From Acidovorax sp. 106 (GTDB lineage: Bacteria > Pseudomonadota > Gammaproteobacteria > Burkholderiales > Burkholderiaceae_C): a stretch of DNA of 64,000 nucleotides. Under the pieces are notes generated by a model. The model was not told where the DNA came from and did no database searches. It saw only the letters and a program-made list of their open reading frames with translations. Both the position numbers and the translations under genes were made by a program. Location of the stretch: positions 3,046,501 through 3,110,500 of the forward strand of contig NZ_RCCC01000001.1 of NCBI RefSeq assembly GCF_003663825.1, read 5' to 3'. Of this stretch, positions 27,021 through 34,151 are shown piece by piece (position 1 is the stretch's first letter; each line of letters opens with the position of its first letter).

Positions 27021-28004
27021 ATGACCGTTGCGATGTTGGGAAAAAAGTGGGGCAGTACCGTGGGGTGGGCCGTGCTCGCGTTCACGTTCGGCACAGTGGG
27101 CTGCGATAAGGTGCTTGCCCAGTCGGCGGCATTGTCACAGGCCGCACCAAAAGCGGCACCACAGGTAGCGTCATCATCGTTTCCGGGTAAAACGCTTCAA
27201 CGCATTCAGCTCAGCGGTGTGGTGGTCATCGGCCACCGGGAATCGTCCATACCGATGTCCTATGTGGCCAACGGAACACCCATGGGTTACAGCGTGGATG
27301 TTTGTTTGCAGATTGCGCAGACGCTGGGGCGGCATCTCAAGCTGCGTGAGACCAAGGTGGCCTACCGTCTGGTCACGTCCAGCAGCCGCTTTGACGCCAT
27401 TGAAAAGGGCGAGGTGGACCTGGAATGTGGCTCGACCACCAATACGGCAGCGCGCCGTGAGCGCGTTGCATTCACCATCGCGCATTTCATCGCCTCGTCA
27501 CGCATCCTGGTGCAAAGCGACAGGCCATATTCGCGCATTGAAGACCTGGACGGCAAGACCGTCGCGTCCACGGCGGGCACCACCAACATCGATTCGCTGG
27601 CACGTGAGGCGGCCTCGAAAGTGGTGCGTGTGCGTATTGAGGCCGCCAAGGACCATGCCGAGGGCTTTGGCTGGGTGGTGAGCGGCAAGGTGGAGGGCTT
27701 CGCCATGGACGACGTGTTGCTGTACGGCCTGCGCGCCAGCCACACCCAGCCGCAGGACCTGAAGGTCATCGGCAAGCCCATGAACATCGAACCTTACGCG
27801 GTGGCGTTTGAGCGCAATAACCCCGAACTCAAGGCGGTGGTGGATGCCGAACTGCGCCGCTTGATACAGACCCGCGAGCTGCACCGTCTGTATGACAAGT
27901 GGTTCACCCAGCCGATTCCGCCCCACGGCATCAATCTGGGTATGCGCATGCCGCATCTGCTGGCGGATTCCCTCAAATACCCTTCGGACTACGTGCCGCA
28001 GTAG
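27021..28004 (+). CDS. ABC-type amino-acid binding protein, Glu/Asp type (2)
   Basis: This 327-residue second family-3 binding protein is similar throughout to the one at 25224 but clearly diverged. Shared landmarks are HRESSIPMSYV, DLECGSTTNT, VASTAGTTN, GFAMDDVLLYGL and LYDKWFTQPIPP. The signal region is atypical: a hydrophobic stretch with VGCDKVLAQ, where Cys could be a lipidation site. AAGGTG six bases before the ATG at 27021 favours that start; an ATG at 27006 would add five residues. It follows the racemase gene by about 100 bp. Two diverged receptors beside one racemase could recognise different acidic amino acids or different enantiomers. Confidence 0.9.
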   Translation: MTVAMLGKKWGSTVGWAVLAFTFGTVGCDKVLAQSAALSQAAPKAAPQVASSSFPGKTLQRIQLSGVVVIGHRESSIPMSYVANGTPMGYSVDVCLQIAQTLGRHLKLRETKVAYRLVTSSSRFDAIEKGEVDLECGSTTNTAARRERVAFTIAHFIASSRILVQSDRPYSRIEDLDGKTVASTAGTTNIDSLAREAASKVVRVRIEAAKDHAEGFGWVVSGKVEGFAMDDVLLYGLRASHTQPQDLKVIGKPMNIEPYAVAFERNNPELKAVVDAELRRLIQTRELHRLYDKWFTQPIPPHGINLGMRMPHLLADSLKYPSDYVPQ

Positions 28005-28055
28005 GAAAAGCAGTAGTTGACTGCGGCCCCCCAAGGTTTGATGCTGCTGAAGGAG

Positions 28056-28107
28056 AAAAAGCTGCTAGCGCTTGAAAGATAAGCGCAAGCAGCTATCTTT
28101 TTTATAG
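28056..28107 (+). repeat. Interspersed AGCTGC repeat, copy 4 (terminator-like hairpin)
   Basis: AGCTGCTAGCGCTT (28060-28073) and AAGCGCAAGCAGCT (28081-28094) pair at 13 of 14 positions with a 7-base loop, followed by ATCTTTTTTAT. It stands between the convergent binding-protein and SRPBCC genes and could work as their terminator. Confidence 0.8.
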
Positions 28108-28151
28108 TGAAATCCGCTCAAGGTGTTCCGTAACCCAAGGTGCTTTGTCGT

Positions 28152-29201
28152 TTATGCCGACCCCTCCAGCCGCGTCTTGTAAAGCTGCAGCACGGTCTGC
28201 GCAAAGTTGTCCAGCAGGGCCTGGGCCCACCAGTTGGCGTAGGTGTTGAAGTCGGTGGACAGGCGGTAGCTGATGCGCAGGTGCAGCCGCGTGCCGCCTG
28301 CCTCGGGCGTCAGGGTGTAGGCGGTGTCGTTCAGGTCAAAGTAGGCGCCGCCAATGGCGACGTGGTCGTCCAGCGCGCCTGCGGGGATGGAGTCGGGCCC
28401 GAAGCGGTAGGTCCAGCGCAGGTGGCGGCCGGGTTCCCATTCCTGGATGATTTCGTCAAAGTGCACGCCCTTGGCCCAGCGGCTTTTGCGCACGCGCTGG
28501 CTGCCTTCTTGCACCGTCACGGCCTCCACGGGTGGGGGCACGCCGATGCGGTAGGTCCAGGCGGTATTCACTTCGTGCGGCTGGATGTTGCGGATGTTCG
28601 TAATGCCCTCCCACACCACCGAGGCGGGGGCGTTGATCCACAGGCTGCGCTCTACCTGCCCCATCTGTGCGGGTGCGCCTTGCGGCAGCACCAGCGCGGC
28701 GGCCAGGGGCAGCACAGCAAAGCCATAAGCCGCGTGGCGCGGCCAGCGGGTGAGGCGGCACACCAGCCCCATGCACAGCCCGCCCGCCATGCCCATGAAG
28801 GTGAACAGCGGCACGATGACGACGGCGCAGATCAGCCCTTCGATCAATATCAGCAACGAGCCAATCACGACCAGTGCCGTGGCCAGCGCCGGCGCCCAGG
28901 CGTAGTAAGACCAGCTGCGCCGTTGCTGCCGTTCTGCCAAGTACACGGTGATGGCCCCGGTGGCCAGCGGTACCAGCCAGATGAAGGCCCCCACCATGGC
29001 CGACCAGCGGCTGCTGGGCGCGCCGCTGAACGCCAAGCGCAGCAGCAGGCCAAACACCATGCCGCAGACGATGGGAGTGAGCTTGCCGAATTTGCCAAAT
29101 GGCAGGCGCGATGGGTCTTCGGCAGAGTCCCACGGCGAAGGCTCGTCGGGCTCTGCTGGCGCTATGGGCTTTGCGGTGGGCTTGGTTGGGCTGTCAGACA
29201 T
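28152..29201 (-). CDS. Membrane protein with C-terminal SRPBCC (START-like) domain
   Basis: This 349-residue protein has a Pro-rich cytoplasmic N-terminus (PTKPTAKPIAPAEPDEPSPW). About five membrane helices lie between residues 40 and 180. A C-terminal domain of the SRPBCC polyketide-cyclase/START type follows (VERSLWINAPASVVWEGIT, HFDEIIQEWEPGRHLRWTY, YTLTPEAGGTRLHL). The ligand cavity of this fold usually binds a hydrophobic molecule. GGAGG five bases before the ATG fixes the start. It is the last gene of the minus-strand block but is separated from the DUF2269 gene by a REP and a MITE-like element, so co-transcription is doubtful. Confidence 0.75.
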   Translation of the reverse strand: MSDSPTKPTAKPIAPAEPDEPSPWDSAEDPSRLPFGKFGKLTPIVCGMVFGLLLRLAFSGAPSSRWSAMVGAFIWLVPLATGAITVYLAERQQRRSWSYYAWAPALATALVVIGSLLILIEGLICAVVIVPLFTFMGMAGGLCMGLVCRLTRWPRHAAYGFAVLPLAAALVLPQGAPAQMGQVERSLWINAPASVVWEGITNIRNIQPHEVNTAWTYRIGVPPPVEAVTVQEGSQRVRKSRWAKGVHFDEIIQEWEPGRHLRWTYRFGPDSIPAGALDDHVAIGGAYFDLNDTAYTLTPEAGGTRLHLRISYRLSTDFNTYANWWAQALLDNFAQTVLQLYKTRLEGSA

Positions 29202-29252
29202 GGTTCCTCCCTGGATGTGTGGTGCGGTGTCGCTTGTATGAACCTGCAATAT

Positions 29253-29312
29253 CCGTTCGGGCTGAGCTTGTCGAAGCCTTGCGCTGCGCTTCGACACGCT
29301 CAGCGTGAACGG
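29253..29312. repeat. REP-type palindrome, copy 3
   Basis: CCGTTCGGGCTGAGCTTGTC pairs with GACACGCTCAGCGTGAACGG around GAAGC / GCTTC. It lies between the DUF2269 and SRPBCC genes, upstream of the latter. Confidence 0.9.
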
Positions 29313-29341
29313 TGGCAGGTGGGTTGACGCCGATTCAGAGC

Positions 29342-29445
29342 GGCTAACAAAACTCTTCTGGCGTTGTTGCCGCGTCTTGTCGTACTGCTCGTACTGCCTG
29401 CGACGCAGCGCCTAGCCAGAACCGCTTCGCTGGGTTTTGTTAGCC
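29342..29445. repeat. MITE-like element with 12-bp perfect terminal inverted repeats
   Basis: GGCTAACAAAAC at 29342-29353 is the exact reverse complement of GTTTTGTTAGCC at 29434-29445. A second nested pair (TTCTGGC / GCCAGAA) lies inside, and GTACTGCTCGTAC is near the centre. The 104-bp size, nested symmetry and lack of coding capacity suggest a small non-autonomous element. Only one copy is present here. Confidence 0.7.
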
Positions 29446-29484
29446 ACTCTCAGTGCCTTGTGTCTGGGGTAAGCGGCATCCCGT

Positions 29485-29964
29485 TCACCCACCCCACAGT
29501 GCGGGCTTGTTCACCATCAGCGCAAAGACCACGGCCATGGCGATGAAGGCGGGGTAGCCCAGGCCTTCCCACCAGCGCTGCAGGCGCACGTATTGCGGGG
29601 GCAGCGGGGTGCCTGCGGCGTGGGCGGCCTGCGCCATGCGGGCCATGCGGATCTGCAGGGCCACCACCGGCAGCCAGCAGGCTCCGGCCAGCAGGTACAG
29701 CGCAATCGACAAGGCCAGCCACGGGGTGGTGATGGGCCAGCCTGCCATGTGGGCCATGGCGATGCCGGTGAGCGGCTGCACGATCACGGCGGGGGTGGTA
29801 AACCACCAGTCGGCCCGCACCACCAGTCGGCCCACCACGGCCTGCGCGGCCACGCTGCCGCTGCGGTTGGCAAAGAACAGGTAGAACGCCGAGCCCAGGC
29901 CGGTGCCCACCAGAAACACGCTGGAGATGATGTGAAGGGTCTTGAGAACGAGGTAGGTGTTCAT
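29485..29964 (-). CDS. DUF2269-family integral membrane protein
   Basis: This 159-residue protein has four predicted membrane helices. It opens MNTYLVLKTLHIISSVFLVGTG and carries conserved small-residue patches (GLGSAFYLFF, ADWWFTTPAVIVQPLTG, LQRWWEGLGYPAF). This is the DUF2269 family, whose function is not known. Several His and Trp residues in or near helices could bind a cofactor, but that is speculation. It belongs to the minus-strand cassette with DoxX-like, epimerase and DCC-family genes; a REP lies between it and the DoxX-like gene. Confidence 0.82.
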   Translation of the reverse strand: MNTYLVLKTLHIISSVFLVGTGLGSAFYLFFANRSGSVAAQAVVGRLVVRADWWFTTPAVIVQPLTGIAMAHMAGWPITTPWLALSIALYLLAGACWLPVVALQIRMARMAQAAHAAGTPLPPQYVRLQRWWEGLGYPAFIAMAVVFALMVNKPALWGG

Positions 29965-30029
29965 GGTTCGGTTTCTTCTCGATGTGCGGGAAGGCTTGAT
30001 TGAATCGGTCTCTGTGACATTGACAACAT

Positions 30030-30089
30030 CCGTTCGGGCTGAGCTTGTCGAAGCCCTGCGCTGCGCTTCGACAAGCTCAGCGTGAACGG
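30030..30089. repeat. REP-type palindrome, copy 4
   Basis: This is the most perfect copy: CCGTTCGGGCTGAGCTTGTC and GACAAGCTCAGCGTGAACGG flank GAAGCCCTGCGCTGCGCTTC. It lies between the DoxX-like and DUF2269 genes and could form a strong hairpin in their transcript. Confidence 0.92.
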
Positions 30090-30099
30090 TTGAAGTGGT

Positions 30100-30528
30100 T
30101 CAAGCGGTTGAAGTGGTTTGAGTGGGTTCATGCTGTGTCGCCAGCACCACCAAGATGGCGGCAATCGGCAGGTTCTTGAGTAGAGACCCGAGCGGGTCGA
30201 GCCACAGGTGGGGCAGCAGCACGGTGGCGGTGAGGGTCATCACTCCCATCAACGCGAGGGCTGCCCATGCGCTGTAGCGGCCAGGCCAGCGCCACAGGGC
30301 CAGGCCCATCAGCAGGTCGGCCGCTGCACCGCCCCAGATCAGGGCTTGAATCCACAGGTCATCGCTCAGCCCGGCCTGGCGCAGCAGGGCATCGCCTTGC
30401 GTGCGGTGGGTGATGGCGCTGACCACGGCGGTGCCCAGCCACACGGTCACCAGGCTGGCACGCAGCAGCCGGACAGCGGGGACTGTGGGGGTGGGCAGTG
30501 GGGCTTGGGGGTGTACGGATGGGGTCAT
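30100..30528 (-). CDS. DoxX-like four-helix membrane protein
   Basis: The 142-residue protein has a polar Pro-rich start and four membrane helices (from LLRASLVTVWLGTAVVSAI through IAAILVVLA). The pattern fits the DoxX-like family, small membrane proteins sometimes paired with redox enzymes. Its ATG overlaps the stop codon of the epimerase-type gene by four bases (30525-30528), so the two are translationally coupled. Family assignment is by topology and size, hence moderate certainty. Confidence 0.7.
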   Translation of the reverse strand: MTPSVHPQAPLPTPTVPAVRLLRASLVTVWLGTAVVSAITHRTQGDALLRQAGLSDDLWIQALIWGGAAADLLMGLALWRWPGRYSAWAALALMGVMTLTATVLLPHLWLDPLGSLLKNLPIAAILVVLATQHEPTQTTSTA

Positions 30529-31535
30529 GAGGGGGCTCCGGGATGGAGTGCGTCAGGCGCTGCGGCGGTGGGGGATGGGGCCCAGGCGCGCTCTACCAGT
30601 TGGCTGTAGTGCGTGGCGGGGTAGCCCAGCAGGGCTTGCAGCGGCGCGGGGTCGGCCACGTTGTCGGTGGCCAGCATGGTCAGGGTCTCGCTGCACCAGG
30701 GGGACACTGGCACCCAGTCGCCCAGCCGGGCCGACAGGCGGGTGAGCGGTGTAGGCAGCTGCAGCGCATGGGCGGGCGGGTGGCCGCACTGCGCACGCAG
30801 GTTGGCAATCAATGCCGCCATGGGCAGCGCTTCTGGCCCCACGCAGGGCACCACGCCGCGCACTTGGCTGTGGCTGCCCAGCAGCGCCACCACGGCGTCG
30901 GCCAGGTCGTGCACGGCCACGGGTTGGACGCGTGCGGTGAGCACCGGCCCAGGCAGTGCCAGCACGGGCAGGCGGGCCAGCCGCATGAACAGGGTGGCAC
31001 TGGCGCCACCGTGGCCAAACACCACGCTGGGGCGCAGCACCACGCCGCGCAGGGGGCTGGTGGAATCGTTGGTGGCCGCTGCCAGGCCCAGCAGGTGCTC
31101 GTCGGCAGCGCGCTTGGTGCGGGCGTAGCGGGTGCTGCCGGTTTGCACGCCCAGGGCCGATATTTGCACCACATGCCGCACACCCGCTTGTCGGCAGGCC
31201 TCAAACAGCGCCACGGGGGTGTGGTGGTGCACGGCATCGATGGGGCGGGCGGCGGTGTTGCGCAGCACACCCACGGCGTTGACCACGGCGTCGATGCCTT
31301 GCAGGTGCGGCAGCCAGGTGGCTGCATCGGTGTCGCGGGCAAAGTCCATGGCCACGCCGCCAGCGTGTTGCTGCCGTGGTGAGTTGGGCGAATGGCCCAT
31401 GTGCACGGTGTGCCCGGCCCGGCGCAGCGCGGCGGCAATGGCCCGGCCGATGAAGCCGGTGGCCCCGGTCAGCAGCACCTGCAGGGGGTCAAAGGAGAGG
31501 GATGTGGCGGGCGATGTCGTGGAGGGCGTATGCAT
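30525..31535 (-). CDS. NAD(P)-dependent epimerase / SDR-family protein
   Basis: This 336-residue atypical short-chain dehydrogenase has the Rossmann motif LLTGATGFIGRAIAAAL, a conserved VNAVGVLRN strand, the active-site YxxxK in YARTKRAADE, and VVLRPSVVFG. It resembles the NmrA / complex-I NDUFA9-like and UDP-sugar epimerase group. The substrate cannot be assigned. GGAG eight bases before the ATG at 31535 fixes the start. It sits between a DCC-family thiol protein and a DoxX-like membrane protein, overlapping the latter, so they probably act together in a membrane-linked redox process. Confidence 0.85.
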   Translation of the reverse strand: MHTPSTTSPATSLSFDPLQVLLTGATGFIGRAIAAALRRAGHTVHMGHSPNSPRQQHAGGVAMDFARDTDAATWLPHLQGIDAVVNAVGVLRNTAARPIDAVHHHTPVALFEACRQAGVRHVVQISALGVQTGSTRYARTKRAADEHLLGLAAATNDSTSPLRGVVLRPSVVFGHGGASATLFMRLARLPVLALPGPVLTARVQPVAVHDLADAVVALLGSHSQVRGVVPCVGPEALPMAALIANLRAQCGHPPAHALQLPTPLTRLSARLGDWVPVSPWCSETLTMLATDNVADPAPLQALLGYPATHYSQLVERAWAPSPTAAAPDALHPGAPS

Positions 31536-31574
31536 GGCGGGGCTCCGATGGGGAGTGATGGTGACCTCACAGAG

Positions 31575-31634
31575 CCGTTCACGCTGAGCCTGTCGAAGCG
31601 CGGCGCGAGGCTTCGACAGGCTCAGCCCGAACGG
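31575..31634. repeat. REP-type palindrome, copy 5 (coding for a C-terminus)
   Basis: CCGTTCACGCTGAGCCTGTC pairs with GACAGGCTCAGCCCGAACGG. The minus-strand reading frame of the DCC-family gene runs through it and stops at its far end (31579-31581), so the repeat encodes the last 18 or so residues of that protein. Confidence 0.92.
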
Positions 31635-32142
31635 GGGTGGCAGGGGCTGTGCTGCCTCCGCCGTCGCGCCCGTGTTGCCCTTCGTGCCCTTCTTGCAGTC
31701 TGTCCAGCATGCACTGGTCCGTGCATTGCTGGGCCGCTGCCCGCTCTGCCGCGCGGCGCAGGGCCTTGCCAAAGAACATGCGTATCACCCAGGCCGGTGC
31801 GCGGTAGCGGTTGCGGGCGATCACGGGGTACAGCGCGTCCATGCCCGCGCGCAGCAGCGGAATGCGGGCGGGGGCCATCACCCAGCCCAGGCCCACGGCA
31901 GCGTAGGCCACCTCAAACGCGGCCACGCCGCTGAGCCATTGCCCGCTGGCGGTGCGGGCGTGCATCAGGGTCAGCAGCGCTTCGCGCGTCACGCCCTCGG
32001 GGCAGGTGAAGCCGGGTGCCTGCACGTCTTCAAAGTGCAACTGCCCGGCCTGGTTGCGCAGCATGAGGTTGTGCATCTCGGTGTCGCACAGCGGGCAGGC
32101 GCTGTCGTAGTACAGGGTGGCGGGATAGGTGGCTGCGGTCAT
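31579..32142 (-). CDS. DCC-family (DUF393) thiol-disulfide oxidoreductase-like protein
   Basis: This 187-residue protein has the DUF393 signature YYDSACPLCDTEM with a CPLC redox-type pair near the N-terminus, and the usual LHFEDVQAP and NRYRAPAWVIRMFFG segments. The family is thought to be thiol-redox active, although direct evidence is thin. AAAGGA nine bases before the ATG at 32142 supports the start. A 20-bp palindrome lies 20 bp upstream and recurs before the GbsR-type gene. The C-terminal PVRAEPVEASRRASTGSA is REP-encoded, so the natural end of the fold is probably about residue 165. Confidence 0.85.
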   Translation of the reverse strand: MTAATYPATLYYDSACPLCDTEMHNLMLRNQAGQLHFEDVQAPGFTCPEGVTREALLTLMHARTASGQWLSGVAAFEVAYAAVGLGWVMAPARIPLLRAGMDALYPVIARNRYRAPAWVIRMFFGKALRRAAERAAAQQCTDQCMLDRLQEGHEGQHGRDGGGSTAPATPVRAEPVEASRRASTGSA

Positions 32143-32161
32143 GGTCTCGATCCTTTCTGAA

Positions 32162-32181
32162 ATTTCTGTCAAAAGAGAAAT
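32162..32181. promoter_or_regulatory. Candidate operator upstream of the DCC-family gene
   Basis: ATTTCT and AGAAAT arms are separated by 8 bp (GTCAAAAG). The same 20-mer, with one base changed, lies at 32818-32837 before the GbsR-type regulator gene. Position just upstream of two co-oriented genes suggests a repressor site. Confidence 0.65.
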
Positions 32182-32210
32182 TAAAGGTCAAAAAATTTTG
32201 CAGGAAGTGA

Positions 32211-32807
32211 CTAAGGGGCGGGGGGCGTGCGGTCAGTGGCGTTGGATGGCGCAGGGGCTGCAGGCGCATCGCCGCCGCGCACAAACTTTTGCACGGTGGC
32301 GCCCATGCGCAGCACCTTCTCCAGCGTGCTAGGCGACAGGCGCAGCATCTCGTCCGCCCAGGTGCCCAGCGATTCCATCAGGTGCAGGGTCTCGCGCACG
32401 CGGTCTTGGGCGTCGGGGCTCTCCTGGGCAAATTCGGGCTTGCGCACCAGCTCGCGCAGCATGCGGGTGGTGGGGTCAAACTCGCGTGTCTTGCGCTCGC
32501 GCACCACGGTGCGAAACAGCTCCCACACATCGCTGCTGGTCTCGTAATAGTCGCGCCGGTCGCCCAGCACATGGGTCACGCGGATCAGCTGCCAGTTCAG
32601 CAGCTCTTTGAGGCTGTTGCTGACGTTGGAGCGCGCCACCACCAGGGTGTCGGCAATCTCTTCGGCGTTGAGCGGGCGGCCATGGAAGAACAGCAGGGCA
32701 TGCAACTGGGCCACCGTGCGGTTCACGCCCCAGGCGCTGCCCATTTCTCCCCAGTGGACGACGAATTGTTGGGCGATGGGTGTGAGTTGCATGGTGGGCA
32801 GTCTCAT
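32211..32807 (-). CDS. GbsR/MarR-family transcriptional regulator
   Basis: This 198-residue regulator has the GbsR opening QLTPIAQQFVVHWGEMGSAW and GVNRTVAQLHALLFFHGRPL. A winged helix-turn-helix follows (AEEIADTLVVARSNVSNSLKEL, then VLGDRRDYYET as the wing). The C-terminal half is helical and probably dimerises. Starts at 32807, 32792 and a TTG at 32828 are all possible, and none has a strong ribosome site. It is the first gene of the minus-strand cassette, and paired palindromes upstream of it and of the next gene suggest autoregulation. The last 20 residues are low-complexity (Ala, Pro). Confidence 0.88.
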   Translation of the reverse strand: MRLPTMQLTPIAQQFVVHWGEMGSAWGVNRTVAQLHALLFFHGRPLNAEEIADTLVVARSNVSNSLKELLNWQLIRVTHVLGDRRDYYETSSDVWELFRTVVRERKTREFDPTTRMLRELVRKPEFAQESPDAQDRVRETLHLMESLGTWADEMLRLSPSTLEKVLRMGATVQKFVRGGDAPAAPAPSNATDRTPPAP

Positions 32808-33119
32808 GGCTTCTGTAATTTCTGTCAAGAGAGAAATAAAAGAATGTGAAGGCTACCGTTCAAACCTCGGCGTGTTCCTCATAGATACGGGGGCGCAGCC
32901 AGCGCGCTGAAGCACAAATGGCTAATATGGGCCGCCGACGCTGGCAGCCCGACCTGCGCGCCATCACGCTGCGCAGGCCGGGGCTGAGCTGCTTGTTGGT
33001 GCGGTGGTGTCCGCGCCCATCCCCATGGGCCCTGGGTTGGCCCAGCCGCTGTGTTGGTTTTCCCCGCAAGGGCTTGCGCCTTTGTTTCCTTTGTTCTGAT
33101 TGCACTCTGGAGGTATCTG
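32808..33119. other. 312-bp divergent intergenic region
   Basis: It lies between the GbsR-type gene and the dienelactone hydrolase gene. It contains the operator-like palindrome at 32818-32837 and otherwise ordinary GC-rich sequence. I see no gene or clear promoter. Confidence 0.4.
32818..32837. promoter_or_regulatory. Candidate operator upstream of the GbsR-type regulator gene
   Basis: ATTTCT-N8-AGAAAT with spacer GTCAAGAG, matching the site at 32162-32181 at 19 of 20 positions. It lies 11 bp before the ATG at 32807, where a bound regulator would block transcription or translation initiation. Confidence 0.65.
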
Positions 33120-34016
33120 ATGCTCAACCGTGACCACCAACTGGACACCGAAGCCCTGCTGCCCGGGCGCTCGACCGAAGCGGGCGCCACCCGGCGCACC
33201 GCCTTGCAGGCCGCGCTGGGCTTGGGGTATGCCGCCGCTGCCGCGCCTTTGATGGCGCAAACCGCCATTGCCACGTCTGCCGAGGGGCTGGTGGCGGGCC
33301 AGGTGACTTATGAGGTGGACGGCTTCAAGGTGCCCGCCTACCGCGCTGCACCGGCGGGCAAAACGGGGTTGCCCGTGGTCCTGGTGATCCAGGAGATTTT
33401 TGGCGTGCACGAATACATTGCCGATGTGTGCCGCCGCTTTGCCAAGGCCGGCTACCTGGCCATTGCGCCGCAGCTGTACGCCCGCCAGGGCGATCCGGCC
33501 AGCTACACCGAAGTGTCCAAGCTCATGGCCGAGGTGGTCTCGAAGGTGCCCGACGGGCAAGTGATGGGAGACCTGGATGGTGCGGTGAAGTGGGCCGCCG
33601 CCAACGGTGGCGATGCAGCCCGTGTGGGCGTGACGGGCTTTTGTTGGGGTGGCCGCATCACCTGGTTGTATGCCGCCCATGGCCCTGTGAAGGCCGGTGT
33701 GGCTTGGTACGGACGCCTGGTGGGGCAGCCCAGTGACCTGACGCCCAAGCACCCGGTCGATTTGACGCCTATCCTCAAGGCGCCGGTGTTGGGCCTGTAT
33801 GGTGAAAAAGATACCGGCATCCCTCTTGACACGGTTGATAAGATGAAATCAGCCCTAGCCAGCGGTTCTGCTGCAGCCAAGGTTTCCGAGTTTGTGGTGT
33901 ACCCCGAAGCCCCGCACGCCTTCCATGCCGACTACCGCCCCAGCTACCGCAAGGAAGCGGCGGAAGACGGCTACAAGCGTGCCCTGGCCTGGTTCAAGAC
34001 CCACGGAGTGGTTTGA
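33120..34016 (+). CDS. Dienelactone hydrolase family protein with export signal
   Basis: This 298-residue alpha/beta hydrolase carries the dienelactone hydrolase triad: nucleophile Cys in TGFCWGGR, Asp in YGEKDTGIP and His in APHAFHADYRP. The N-terminus has ATRRTALQAALGLGYAAAAAPLMAQ, a probable Tat signal, so it may act in the periplasm, unlike the cytoplasmic enzyme of the chlorocatechol pathway. GGAGG six bases before the ATG supports the start. No aromatic-degradation genes are nearby and the substrate is unknown. A strong terminator follows. Confidence 0.9.
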   Translation: MLNRDHQLDTEALLPGRSTEAGATRRTALQAALGLGYAAAAAPLMAQTAIATSAEGLVAGQVTYEVDGFKVPAYRAAPAGKTGLPVVLVIQEIFGVHEYIADVCRRFAKAGYLAIAPQLYARQGDPASYTEVSKLMAEVVSKVPDGQVMGDLDGAVKWAAANGGDAARVGVTGFCWGGRITWLYAAHGPVKAGVAWYGRLVGQPSDLTPKHPVDLTPILKAPVLGLYGEKDTGIPLDTVDKMKSALASGSAAAKVSEFVVYPEAPHAFHADYRPSYRKEAAEDGYKRALAWFKTHGVV

Positions 34017-34037
34017 GCTTCTCCGGTGTTCCGCCAG

Positions 34038-34071
34038 AAGCCGCCCTGAAGTTTTCGGGGCGGCTTTTTTT
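34038..34071 (+). terminator. Intrinsic terminator after the dienelactone hydrolase gene
   Basis: GCCGCCC (34040-34046) pairs with GGGCGGC (34058-34064) and is followed by seven T. Confidence 0.92.
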
Positions 34072-34091
34072 CGGGTGCAGCACAAGCGTTT

Positions 34092-34151
34092 GATAAAAAA
34101 TGCCTCTAAGGCAAATGAAATAAGCGCTAATAGCTATGACTTTGATAGCAA
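34092..34151 (-). repeat. Interspersed AGCTGC repeat, copy 5 (contains the ZIP start codon)
   Basis: In reverse orientation it reads ATGCCTCTAAGG, then AATAAGCGCTAATAGCTAT, then TTTGATAGCAA. The elements and order mirror copies 1 and 6. The ZIP gene ATG at 34136 and its first five codons fall inside it. Confidence 0.75.

Noticed and set aside
32167..32172. TTGACA inside both GbsR-cassette palindromes as a -35 promoter box
   Set aside because: The hexamer is only about 15-25 bases before the start codons and no -10 follows at 16-18 bp, so it is better read as part of an operator.
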